From assembly GCF_000238795.1 (NCBI RefSeq), contig NZ_AFNK01000035.1, positions 126,001 to 190,000 on the forward strand: DNA of 64,000 nucleotides. The letters are read 5' to 3'. Below, piece after piece: positions 38,763 to 46,406 of this stretch; position 1 is the stretch's first letter; every line of letters begins with the position of its first letter. The position numbers and the translations under genes are program-made. The notes below the pieces were generated by a model. That model made no database searches. It was not told the DNA's origin and worked only from the letters and a program-made list of their open reading frames with translations. Source of the stretch: Haemophilus sputorum CCUG 13788. Lineage in GTDB: Bacteria > Pseudomonadota > Gammaproteobacteria > Enterobacterales > Pasteurellaceae.

Positions 38763-39698
38763 CTATCCATTCCAGAAATAGCGAATGATATGGAAGAAAA
38801 TTGGTGCTGAGAAACAAACAGAGTCCATTCTGTCAAGCATGCCACCATGTCCGTTGATCATTTTACCCCAGTCTTTTACCCCGTGATCGCGTTTAATAGC
38901 AGACATGACTAACCCGCCTAAAAAGCCCATGATACAGACGATCAACCCAATCAATCCAGCTTGCCAATAAGTAAATGGGGTTATCGGCGCCATGAGCATT
39001 GCAACCAACGTTGCAGAAAGGATGCCTCCAACTGTACCAGAAATCGTTTTAGAAGGAGAAAGCCTTGGCATAATTTTTGGTCCACCGACTAATTTTCCCC
39101 AAATGTATTGCAATACGTCGCTAGATTGCACGGTCGCAATCATAAAAATCACTAATAAAATGTTATTTTCAGGGGAGAAATTCTCTAAATTAAGAAACAA
39201 CAGTGCTGGTACATGCGAAATACAGAAAATACAACTCATCGCCATCCATTGTGTTTTAGCCATACGCGCCAGAAATTGTTCTGTATTACCGCTAAAACTA
39301 CCCACAATCGGCAACAACAAAAAGCCATAAACCGGAATAAAGATAGAGAACATGCCATACCACTGCTCAATCACGAAATAATACTGAATCGGCAATAATA
39401 GATAAAAGCAAGTCACCATACTGTAATAGTCACAGCTTTTGCGATAAATCACAGTCATAAATTCCCGCAATGCAATAAAAGAAATTAAGAAAAACAGAAT
39501 GGTCGCGCCAATTCTGCCAAATAGGAAAGCGATAAATAATACGCCTGTCATCACCCACCAAGCGTTAATGCGCGCGACTAGGTTAGTAATCGTGCTATTT
39601 TCTTCGCCATATTTTCGAGTAAGTAATTTACCGATAGCGCTGGCAATAATTAACAAACCGAATACGACAACAAAAATAAAATTGGCTTGAGCTAACAT
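38763..39698 (-). CDS. CDP-diglyceride synthase paralogue (YnbB-like)
   Basis: Phosphatidate cytidylyltransferase family: makes CDP-diacylglycerol from phosphatidate and CTP. It has 311 residues and about eight membrane helices. The family signature is intact near residue 265 (SAIKRDHGVKDWGKMINGHG then GMLDRMDS), with the conserved K-D and D-R-D residues. It resembles E. coli YnbB more than the housekeeping CdsA of the frr-cdsA-bamA locus by context and length. It is the last gene of the ynb-like cluster and overlaps the acyltransferase gene by 7 bases. Confidence 0.85.
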   Translation of the reverse strand: MLAQANFIFVVVFGLLIIASAIGKLLTRKYGEENSTITNLVARINAWWVMTGVLFIAFLFGRIGATILFFLISFIALREFMTVIYRKSCDYYSMVTCFYLLLPIQYYFVIEQWYGMFSIFIPVYGFLLLPIVGSFSGNTEQFLARMAKTQWMAMSCIFCISHVPALLFLNLENFSPENNILLVIFMIATVQSSDVLQYIWGKLVGGPKIMPRLSPSKTISGTVGGILSATLVAMLMAPITPFTYWQAGLIGLIVCIMGFLGGLVMSAIKRDHGVKDWGKMINGHGGMLDRMDSVCFSAPIFFHIIRYFWNG

Positions 39699-40351
39699 TT
39701 TTCACTCTCCTTTTTAGCATTTGGATCTAACGCTAACAACGCATTACGCGTACGTTCGAGAAATGCCTGCTTCTCTTCATTTTCAGCTAATTTTAACGAT
39801 TCGCCAACATGTATGTCGCACAATAACGGAATCGGCAACCACTTACCTTTAGGTAACACGCGATTAATGTTATCTATCCAAATTGGTACAAACTCAACAT
39901 CTGGATTTTGCTGAGCAAGATGATAAATGCCGGATTTAAAGGGTAACAATTGCTGGGACTCATCGGTATTTCGAGTGCCTTCTGGAAACAGAATTAACGA
40001 ATGCTGCTTCAAAGCATCACTCATCGTTTGAACAGCCTGCTCAGGATGTTCACTCTGGCGAGGAATCAGCACACCATTAAAAACTTGATGAATAATAAAA
40101 CGGCGTAAAGCATTTTTCTGCCAATACTCCTGTGCAGCCACTGGGCGAGTAACCATTCGGCATGCTTGCGGAAGGGATACCCACACCAGCATAAAATCTC
40201 CATGGCTACTATGATTGGCGTAATAAACTTTTTTATTAGGGGTGAAAGGAAATTGTTTTTCTGATTGCGGGCGAATTCCTGTGAGGAAAGATACGAAAAA
40301 ACATAATCCGCTATCAATTAGCCGTGCGAATAAACGTGAGAAAAATTGCAT
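39692..40351 (-). CDS. 1-acylglycerol-3-phosphate acyltransferase-like protein (PlsC family)
   Basis: 219 residues of the lysophospholipid acyltransferase family. The HX4D motif is NHSSHGDFM and the acceptor-binding motif is LFPEGTR; PIWIDN is a third conserved block. The start at 40351 (MQFFSRLFARL) has a perfect AGGAGGA ribosome-binding site. It would provide phosphatidate for the CdsA-like enzyme encoded next door. The duplication junction lies exactly at this ribosome-binding site: sequence upstream of it repeats at 42103, sequence downstream does not. Confidence 0.88.
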   Translation of the reverse strand: MQFFSRLFARLIDSGLCFFVSFLTGIRPQSEKQFPFTPNKKVYYANHSSHGDFMLVWVSLPQACRMVTRPVAAQEYWQKNALRRFIIHQVFNGVLIPRQSEHPEQAVQTMSDALKQHSLILFPEGTRNTDESQQLLPFKSGIYHLAQQNPDVEFVPIWIDNINRVLPKGKWLPIPLLCDIHVGESLKLAENEEKQAFLERTRNALLALDPNAKKESEKC

Positions 40352-40359
40352 ACTTCCTC

Positions 40360-40713
40360 CTAAATAAGCCATAACCCAAGCTGAGCCAAGGTGGCAAACA
40401 AAGCTCTATACCACAAGCGAATCGCGCCTTTAGCACGTTCTGTGACACTACGTGCCTTGGTCTGTTTTAGCAAGCCCAATATGACCAACGTACGATCAAA
40501 TTCGTTGAAATTTTGGCTATTGGCAAAAATACGTTGGTCAAAATCAAGACGAATATGCAAATAAAGCAAAGCTACCGCTAATAACAGATTGAAAACAATA
40601 CAATGCTCTTTAATTAGGCTTGCTATCAACAAAACTAAATTTAGTAGTGCCATATAACGTGCGGTTGCCAAAAAATATACCGTTGTTTTAATTGTAGTTT
40701 GTTCAAATTCCAT
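40360..40713 (-). CDS. Small membrane protein, copy 1
   Basis: 117 residues, unrecognised family. Two hydrophobic helices (~residues 21-55), then a conserved polar segment (LDFDQRIFANSQNFNEFDRT) and a basic stretch (TKARSVTERAKGAIRLWYRAL). A near-identical second copy lies at 42107-42460 (107 of 117 residues the same). Its stop is 9 bases from the acyltransferase start, so this copy has the ancestral spacing to the downstream gene. Its preserved reading frame after duplication suggests it still works with the lipid enzymes. Confidence 0.7.
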   Translation of the reverse strand: MEFEQTTIKTTVYFLATARYMALLNLVLLIASLIKEHCIVFNLLLAVALLYLHIRLDFDQRIFANSQNFNEFDRTLVILGLLKQTKARSVTERAKGAIRLWYRALFATLAQLGLWLI

Positions 40714-40996
40714 TTTTTGTCTCTAGATGAAATTGCTGACTTGCCAGCTCAATCCGCTCGCAAACCCCTATGAGAAATAGCCATTTTAGGGTGAGCCATT
40801 CGGACTGTATTTATCGCTTGTTCGAGGTTAGTTGCTCTATTAGTCGCTAACAACCATGTCAGCACGACCGCAGCACTGCGCCCATAACCTAATTCACAAG
40901 CTACGAGTACCTGTTTATTTTCTGTTTGCAAGCGGTCTAATTTACGGGCTGCTTGGCAAAGTTCATTTGCACTTGGTGGCACTAAATCTAACATTA
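40688..40996 (-). pseudogene. 3' fragment of the YnbD-type phosphatase gene
   Basis: Matches the last ~100 codons of the intact gene at 42435-43751, including the phosphatase signature VACELGYGRS. A one-base length difference at ~40765 (CGCAAACCCCTATG here, CGCAAACAGTGTG in the intact copy) shifts the frame, so the open stretch 40749-40994 ends early after 81 codons. There is no PAP2 domain. A remnant of duplication, not a working gene. Confidence 0.85.
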
Positions 40997-41086
40997 AAGC
41001 TATTCAAAACTTCGAGTCTAAACTACACTTGAAGTAAAGGTCGTTTGTTCTACACTAAGAAATTTTTAGTATCTTATTAGTTTTAT

Positions 41087-41380
41087 TTATTTTAAAACAA
41101 ATGATACGTACAGTTCCTGATTTCTTAGACTATCCAAATATTTTCTAGCAGTCATGACACTTTCATTTTGAACATTGCCATCGTAATACCAATTATCGTA
41201 TGTATGTTCAAAATTATCATCTGCTTTTCGATATATGTCACCACCTAGAATAAAAAGATTCAAGCCATCAAGAATAGCTAAAACCCTAATAGATAATTTT
41301 ATTGGAATGATGACTGTATTTTCTCCCTGTTTAAATAAGCTGAATCCATTATTCATGTAAATGTTAATTAATTCGTTCAT
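41087..41380 (-). CDS. Imm40-like orphan immunity protein
   Basis: 97 residues, cytoplasmic. The centre, LDGLNLFILGGDIYRKADD then YDNWYYDGNV and a following ESVMTARKYLDSL helix, resembles the Imm40 family of polymorphic-toxin immunity proteins as I remember it (conserved GGDVY and YDNWY). No toxin gene or Rhs/CdiA remnant is adjacent. The surrounding ~1 kb is clearly more A/T-rich than the flanking genes. It sits between two direct repeats inside the lipid cluster. Family call from motif memory; moderate certainty. Confidence 0.5.
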   Translation of the reverse strand: MNELINIYMNNGFSLFKQGENTVIIPIKLSIRVLAILDGLNLFILGGDIYRKADDNFEHTYDNWYYDGNVQNESVMTARKYLDSLRNQELYVSFVLK

Positions 41381-41492
41381 TATTATATATTCTCTATCTT
41401 AGTTAAGTCACTTTTACTTTAAGCAGTTCGAAAATCAAGTCTAACTCAGAAACTATTATTGATTTATAATGATTCAAAAGTAAGAAACCCGC

Positions 41493-41834
41493 TTAATTTT
41501 GCCATATAACTTTATTATCAGAACCAAAAGTAATTTTCTTAATAGGTTTTTCAATGATAATTTCTTTATTCAAATCACCTGAATACTTACCCTTTGCTAA
41601 TGCCTCAAACAAAACAATATTTAATTCATCATCATGAATTGTTATTTTGCTATCTGATATTCCCATTGCACTATTTCCTAATAAACCAGTTAAGTGAATT
41701 TTTCTATTCCCTTTCATTTCAGTAACGGAAATTTTAAAATTCCAAATATCATCAAATTTAATTTCATGATTAGCTAGCACAATGTTAGATAGCAATAACC
41801 CCATCACACCTAATAAAATCACCTTGATTTTCAT
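41493..41834 (-). CDS. Small secreted protein of unknown function
   Basis: 113 residues. The ATG at 41834 has AAGGTG ahead and opens a signal peptide (MKIKVILLGVMGLLLSNIVL, cut after LANA-like LAN). The mature part is beta-rich (HEIKFDDIWNFKISVTEMKG, KITIHDDELNIVLFEALAKG). No family recognised. It shares the A/T-rich insert with the Imm40-like gene; a periplasmic partner or second immunity protein is possible but only a guess. Confidence 0.55.
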   Translation of the reverse strand: MKIKVILLGVMGLLLSNIVLANHEIKFDDIWNFKISVTEMKGNRKIHLTGLLGNSAMGISDSKITIHDDELNIVLFEALAKGKYSGDLNKEIIIEKPIKKITFGSDNKVIWQN

Positions 41835-41849
41835 AATACACCTTTCCAT

Positions 41850-42102
41850 ACTGATAGAATGAACAAAAACTATTTAGAGTCTAAACTCACTGAGATTTAT
41901 CTTATCAAGATATTGTTTATATCCACATCTCTAAAATTTAGATTATAATAATTTTTTGTGCGATTTTGTTTAAATTTGGGGCTTTGTGCAACTGCTACAT
42001 AATACCGTTAAATTTGACCGCACTTTTTTTATGATATTTTTAAAACACTAAAACCTATTCATTTCATAAGCTGAACGTAGAACTCTGTAATCCTCAAGAC
42101 GA
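41850..42102. other. Gene-free A/T-rich end of the insert
   Basis: No coding frame or hairpin of note apart from a Haemophilus-type uptake signal at 42017-42025. It joins the direct repeat at about 42103. Confidence 0.5.
42017..42025 (-). repeat. Haemophilus-type uptake signal (foreign dialect)
   Basis: Minus-strand AAAGTGCGGTCAAATTT, the extended Hin-type USS with core AAGTGCGGT. The rest of the window uses ACAAGCGGT. Confidence 0.85.
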
Positions 42103-42742
42103 TCTCCTAAATAAGCCACAATCCCAGCTGAGCTAAGGTTGGAAAGAAAGCCCTATACCACAAGTGAATCGCACCTTTAGCGCGTTCTGTGACACTACGG
42201 GTCTTGGTCTGTTTGAGCAAGCCCAATGTGACCAAAGTACGATCAAATTCGTTGAAATTTTGACTATTGGCAAAAATACGTTGGTCAAAATCAAGACGAA
42301 TATGCAAATAAAGCAAAGCTACCGCTAATAACAGATTGAAAAAAATACAATGCTCTTTAATTAGGCTTGCTATCAACAAAACTAAATTTAGCACCGCCAT
42401 ATAACGTGCGGTCGCTAAAAAATGTGCGGTTGTTTTAATTGTAGTTTGTTCCAGTTCCATTTTTTGTCTCTATATGAAATTGCTGACTTGCTAACTCAAT
42501 CCGCTCGCAAACAGTGTGAGAAATTGCCATTTTCGGACGAACGCGCTTAACGGTATTGATTGCTTGTTCTAGATTTGACACTCTGCCGGTGGCAAGCAGC
42601 CATGTCAGCACCACCGCAACACTACGCCCATACCCCAATGCGCAAGCCACCAGCACTTGTGCATTTTCAGCCTGCAAGCGATCTAATTTGCGAGCAGCTT
42701 GGCAAATTTCATTGACACTTGGCGGCACCAAATCGAGCATTA
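42103..42742 (-). repeat. Direct repeat, copy 2 (about 640 bp)
   Basis: Partner of 40357-40996, holding the 3' end of the intact phosphatase gene and copy 2 of the small membrane protein. Together the two copies bracket the ~1.1-kb A/T-rich insert. Confidence 0.9.
42107..42460 (-). CDS. Small membrane protein, copy 2
   Basis: 117 residues, differing from copy 1 at ten positions, with the same two hydrophobic helices and basic C-terminus. Its start overlaps the end of the phosphatase gene by 26 bases, so it is coupled to it. The ribosome-binding site that follows in copy 1 is preserved here as far as TTTAGGAG, but no acyltransferase follows. Unrecognised family. Confidence 0.7.
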   Translation of the reverse strand: MELEQTTIKTTAHFLATARYMAVLNLVLLIASLIKEHCIFFNLLLAVALLYLHIRLDFDQRIFANSQNFNEFDRTLVTLGLLKQTKTRSVTERAKGAIHLWYRAFFPTLAQLGLWLI

Positions 42743-43751
42743 AGGCCTGTTCATAAACATAAGGTAGTTTGCAACAAGGAAGTTCTGCGCAGCAATCCAA
42801 TACCGCATCAAACTGACGGCTTATGGTAATGCTTCCTACAAAAACGCCATCACAGACGACCGCACTTTTTGCCTTGCCTTGCAACCAATACACAATGTTT
42901 AATCTTGCCCCCAGTAGATAAGGCAAAAATAAAGCGATACTGCCTGCCGTCAATTTTCCGTTTAACTGTTTTTGAAAAATTGCTACACCTCGCCAATAAG
43001 CCATTGCAACCAAGCCAAGCGCTATTGCAGCCCATAAGCACCAAAGCCATCCACCGCCTAAGCAAGCGAGCCCAATACAAGCGATTGCACCCAATAAATA
43101 AAAGCGCATCAATCGATGGTGAGAAGCGGTCAGATTTTGTGAAGATTTTGCAAAAATCGGAGATGGTTGGTTTTCCGGTAGCAACCACAACACGCCAAAA
43201 CCAGCAACAGCACCTGTAGGTAAATCTAAAAAATGATGCTGGTAGGTGGTTAAAATCGAAAGCGCAATTAGCCCAAACCATAGGCAAAGTGGTATTCGCC
43301 ATTTCGGGAAATGGCGCCAATAAAACGCGCCAACTACAACAGTTAGAATAATGTGTAGGGAGGGAGCCTGATTATAAGGCTGGTCAAAACCCGCTAACGA
43401 CTCAAATAAAAAACCAGCAACGCCCGAAGTTTCGGGTTTCTGCCACGTTATTTGTAACGGGAAAAGCAAAAATCCCGCTACGGCAATTGCTTGAGCAAGT
43501 AATAATCGAGCAACATAATGGCGTAGTTGTGTGCGATTTCGGCTCAGAAAAAAAGCCAAGGCGTACAGCAAATTCAGCGACCAATAAGGGACAATTGTCC
43601 ATGCTACAAATTGAATATGTTGCTCCCAAGCAAACACTATTTCCGGTACGTTCTCACGCAATGCGGTGAGATAGTTCGTCAAACCGTAGCTGACATAGAA
43701 CAATACACCGACACCAAGCAGATACCCCAAGCGGGTTTTGTAATTTAGCAT
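42435..43751 (-). CDS. ynbD: PAP2 / dual-specificity phosphatase fusion (YnbD-like)
   Basis: 438 residues, inner membrane. The N-terminal PAP2 domain (~70-215) has the phosphatase residues in QAPSLHIIL and TTYQHHFLDLPTG. Further membrane helices follow to ~residue 270. The C-terminal dual-specificity/tyrosine-phosphatase-type domain has signature C-x5-R at cysteine 370 (VACALGYGRS). This combination matches E. coli YnbD. It would remove phosphate from a lipid phosphate made by the CDP-alcohol phosphotransferase; the substrate is unknown. Its ATG overlaps the stop of the hydrolase-methyltransferase gene. A Haemophilus-type USS lies inside at 42859. Confidence 0.9.
   Translation of the reverse strand: MLNYKTRLGYLLGVGVLFYVSYGLTNYLTALRENVPEIVFAWEQHIQFVAWTIVPYWSLNLLYALAFFLSRNRTQLRHYVARLLLAQAIAVAGFLLFPLQITWQKPETSGVAGFLFESLAGFDQPYNQAPSLHIILTVVVGAFYWRHFPKWRIPLCLWFGLIALSILTTYQHHFLDLPTGAVAGFGVLWLLPENQPSPIFAKSSQNLTASHHRLMRFYLLGAIACIGLACLGGGWLWCLWAAIALGLVAMAYWRGVAIFQKQLNGKLTAGSIALFLPYLLGARLNIVYWLQGKAKSAVVCDGVFVGSITISRQFDAVLDCCAELPCCKLPYVYEQALMLDLVPPSVNEICQAARKLDRLQAENAQVLVACALGYGRSVAVVLTWLLATGRVSNLEQAINTVKRVRPKMAISHTVCERIELASQQFHIETKNGTGTNYN
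42859..42867 (-). repeat. Haemophilus-type uptake signal inside ynbD
   Basis: Minus-strand AAAGTGCGGTCGTC with core AAGTGCGGT, in coding sequence. Confidence 0.8.
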
Positions 43752-45493
43752 TAAATTTTAACCGCTAGACTCACGGTAAAAATGCCATCTTCATCAATCC
43801 ATTGATGGATTTTTCTAAAACCGGCTTTTTCTACCAATTGATCCATTTCTTGCTGGCTACGACGGCGCATAACCCAATTTGGACTTCCCTCTTTGTGACT
43901 GGTTAAGCATCGGGCAATCAATTCCAATTGTGGATGCCAAGGCTGTCCGGTATAAATCAGATAGCCACCTGTCTCAATTGCTGTCCCGAAACCATTGAGA
44001 GAATGCATAATCAAATCATTATCGGCAAACAGTTCATGTAAGCCTGAAACGATCCCTAAAGTAGGACGAGGGGTTAACGCTTGATAATTAGCAGGATCAA
44101 AAGCATTCACTTCATCAAAGGAGACGATCTCTTGCAAGCCACGCTCAACAATCAACTTACGTCCTGCAGTAACGTTAATTGGGCTGTAATCACGCAAACG
44201 CACTGAATTCGGATGATTTTCGGCAGTTAATGCATCCAACACATAACGCCCGTGGCCGGATGCAATATCCAATACATCAACTGGTTTACCCACCTCACGC
44301 AATTTAGTCATTGCTAGATTAATTGCCTTGGCGATATTTGCCTTACGTTGACGAATGCCCCGCCAGCCTATGGCATTTAAGTAATTTTTATCGACCAACC
44401 GCCCAAAGGTGTTTGTGCCTTGTGGCTGGTTTTGATAAACATAATCCAAAGTACTACCGGAATCGTAGCCCGTTTCTTGACCAATACGTAATCCCTCACT
44501 CCAACGTGAACCGAGCTTCATCAATGCGCGATAACTGGCCCAAAATAATCCACGTGGTGAATAAGGCGATAGTGGCGTGGCTAATTCATCCGCCTCTACC
44601 CGACTTGGACCGGCAATATGGGCTTGAGTACAATCGATAGTTTGTAATGGCGCCTCAAAGCGTTCACGAATAAAACGTCGCATTGGCTCAAACACAAGGT
44701 GATTATTCTGTTCGCCTAAAGTATCGTGATAGAAACCCGACATCACATGGCGTTCTTTGATGTGACTTGCGAGGTGATTATAAAAATCATGCTGTGGCTT
44801 GTGATGCACAACCCAATCGGCACCAGAAATAAAAAGTTGAATTGGCGTCGTAATCGCTTGAGCATCAGCCACTATACGTTCGGCGGCCTCATATAAGCCT
44901 AATAAAATACGGGCGGAAATGGCGCGGGTAATCAACGGATCTTGATTAAAACTCTCTTGATGATCCTTGTTGTGAGTAAGGTAATGGGCTTTCACATAGC
45001 TATTTACAAAGAAATTGCCCTTCACTTTAGACCATAATGCCAACCCTTGACGTGCAAAGGGCACATAAAGCTTCACTTTGAATGCTGGGGAGGCCAGCAC
45101 AGCACAACGGATTTTAGGCGCATAATCATGTAACCAAGTGGACACCAATACTGCACCCACGCTTTGTGCGATCACACAAATATTTTCCTGAGGGATTTGA
45201 TATTCCTGTTCAATATGTTGCATAAAGGCTTGAATATCAGAAACCGAAGTACCAAAACTTGGACTATCTCCGCGCTCACCTGGACTGTTACCGTGCCCAC
45301 GGGCATCCCATGCGAAATAGGCAAAATCATCAAAACCTAACTCGTCTGCCACAAACATCATTCTTCCTGAATGTTCATGCCCACGATGAAATAGCACAAT
45401 CGCCTTATCATTGCGCCCATCTTTGGCAGGGCGATAGCGATAAAATAATTCAGTATTATCTGCCGTTTTGAAGAATTTTTGTTGTTCAGTCAT
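43751..45493 (-). CDS. ynbC: Alpha/beta hydrolase - SAM methyltransferase fusion (YnbC-like)
   Basis: 580 residues, cytoplasmic. Residues ~1-290 are an alpha/beta hydrolase of the monoacylglycerol-lipase type (LFHRGHEHSGR, WDARGHGNSPG) with nucleophile serine 111 in IAQSVGAV. Residues ~345-580 are a class I methyltransferase with the SAM motif DVLDIASGHGRYVLDAL. E. coli YnbC has the same architecture and length (585). It probably acts on a lipid or its head group: deacylation plus methylation. It lies 2 bases after the phosphotransferase gene and overlaps ynbD. Confidence 0.9.
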   Translation of the reverse strand: MTEQQKFFKTADNTELFYRYRPAKDGRNDKAIVLFHRGHEHSGRMMFVADELGFDDFAYFAWDARGHGNSPGERGDSPSFGTSVSDIQAFMQHIEQEYQIPQENICVIAQSVGAVLVSTWLHDYAPKIRCAVLASPAFKVKLYVPFARQGLALWSKVKGNFFVNSYVKAHYLTHNKDHQESFNQDPLITRAISARILLGLYEAAERIVADAQAITTPIQLFISGADWVVHHKPQHDFYNHLASHIKERHVMSGFYHDTLGEQNNHLVFEPMRRFIRERFEAPLQTIDCTQAHIAGPSRVEADELATPLSPYSPRGLFWASYRALMKLGSRWSEGLRIGQETGYDSGSTLDYVYQNQPQGTNTFGRLVDKNYLNAIGWRGIRQRKANIAKAINLAMTKLREVGKPVDVLDIASGHGRYVLDALTAENHPNSVRLRDYSPINVTAGRKLIVERGLQEIVSFDEVNAFDPANYQALTPRPTLGIVSGLHELFADNDLIMHSLNGFGTAIETGGYLIYTGQPWHPQLELIARCLTSHKEGSPNWVMRRRSQQEMDQLVEKAGFRKIHQWIDEDGIFTVSLAVKI

Positions 45494-45495
45494 GA

Positions 45496-46107
45496 TTATT
45501 TTCCTTCTTCAGATATATCCAATCCCTGTTTCACACGGCGGTAAGCGGTCAAAATTAAAGCCAGATTTGCCAACCAAAAGAGCCAGCTTAAATAGGTTGG
45601 TAATTCGCTGAAATAAGCATAGGCTAAGCCCAATGCACCTATTAAAAATGCACGGTCGCTTTTACCTAGCGGCCCATCATAGCGACGACCATTACCATGC
45701 ACTTGTCCTAATACCCCACAAAATTCCGTCATCATCGCCAAGAAAATAAATGCAATCACCGATTCAGCGGAGAACGGTGATACAAAGGCAAAGGGTAAAT
45801 AAAGGGCTGCATCGGCAACCACATCGGTAATCTCATTTAAATAGCCACCTAAGGCAGATTTTTGATTAAACTCCCGCGCCAACATACCATCCATTGCATT
45901 CAAGGCCATGCGCAGAAATAACCAAATCGGCAACAGATAAAAAAGCTCAGAAATGGAAGCAAAAAGGGTAAGAATTGCGCCTAAAATAAGCGAAAGCCCA
46001 CAAGCGAAAAGTGTTACCTGATTGGCAGTAATACCGCGTTGCTCAAGACGTTTGACTAACGGACGCAACAGGTTTTGAAAGGCAGGTTTAAGTTGGTAGA
46101 TGCTCAT
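45496..46107 (-). CDS. ynbA: CDP-alcohol phosphatidyltransferase-family protein (YnbA-like)
   Basis: 203 residues, six membrane helices. The CDP-alcohol phosphotransferase motif is present in altered form: consensus D-x2-DG-x2-AR-x8-G-x3-D-x3-D reads N-x2-DG-x2-AR-x8-G-x3-N-x3-D (NAMDGMLAREFN...LGGYLNEITD). The first and third metal-binding aspartates are therefore asparagines. I recall E. coli YnbA having the same NALDG/LNETGD residues, so this appears to be a feature of the subfamily. First gene of the cluster. It would join a CDP-lipid to an alcohol not yet known. Confidence 0.88.
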   Translation of the reverse strand: MSIYQLKPAFQNLLRPLVKRLEQRGITANQVTLFACGLSLILGAILTLFASISELFYLLPIWLFLRMALNAMDGMLAREFNQKSALGGYLNEITDVVADAALYLPFAFVSPFSAESVIAFIFLAMMTEFCGVLGQVHGNGRRYDGPLGKSDRAFLIGALGLAYAYFSELPTYLSWLFWLANLALILTAYRRVKQGLDISEEGK

Positions 46108-46187
46108 AATTTATGCTCACTCTAACTAAAAGCTTACTAATTGATTATATCCAAATCCTTTACTTAAAACTATGATGTATAAAAAAT

Positions 46188-46217
46188 AAACCCAATCTGG
46201 CATACCAAATTGGGTTT
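46188..46217 (-). terminator. Displaced purN terminator
   Basis: Minus-strand AAACCCAATTTGG, TATG loop, CCAGATTGGGTTT, then ATTTTTTATAC. It follows the decayed purN copy. At intact purN (48283-48300) only one arm, AAATTGGGTTTTCTC, remains. Confidence 0.8.
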
Positions 46218-46241
46218 TCTCTTTTGCAATTTATGTGGGCA

Positions 46242-46400
46242 TTATTCTTCGTTGCCATAGTCTTTTGGCAGAAGAGATTTACCATCTAAATAAGCCTCTC
46301 CATCCCTCTCTCTTTGGCAGCTGGCGTTAAAATATTCATATATCCCCTGCAAGCAAGATTAAATCTGCTTCAACCGCCTCAATTTGAGAGGCAATCGCTT
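46242..46400 (-). pseudogene. Decayed partial copy of purN
   Basis: 46242-46320 matches the 3' end of purN (stop, CATTATTCTTCGTTGCCATA, TTTACCATCTAAATAAGCCT). 46321-46400 matches an internal part (GGCGTTAAAATATTCATATA, CTCAATTTGAGA). The ~330 bases between them in the intact gene are deleted. Same orientation as purN, so the lipoprotein and DUF711 genes lie between two copies of purN sequence. Confidence 0.88.
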
Positions 46401-46406
46401 ACTTAT

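Larger units (their letters stand above)
40357..40996 (-). repeat. Direct repeat, copy 1 (about 640 bp)
   Basis: Repeats 42103-42742 in the same orientation. It holds the 3' part of the phosphatase gene (frameshifted here) and the whole small membrane protein gene. The encoded 117-residue proteins agree at 107 positions. Homology ends abruptly at CTCCTAAATAAG on one side and at the TTAAAG/TTAAGG just beyond codon ATG-CTC-GAT of the phosphatase on the other. Confidence 0.9.

Noticed and set aside
42850-43320. Open frame of ~156 codons overlapping ynbD on the same strand
   Set aside because: Out-of-frame shadow of a clearly functional gene, with no start signal or recognisable domain.
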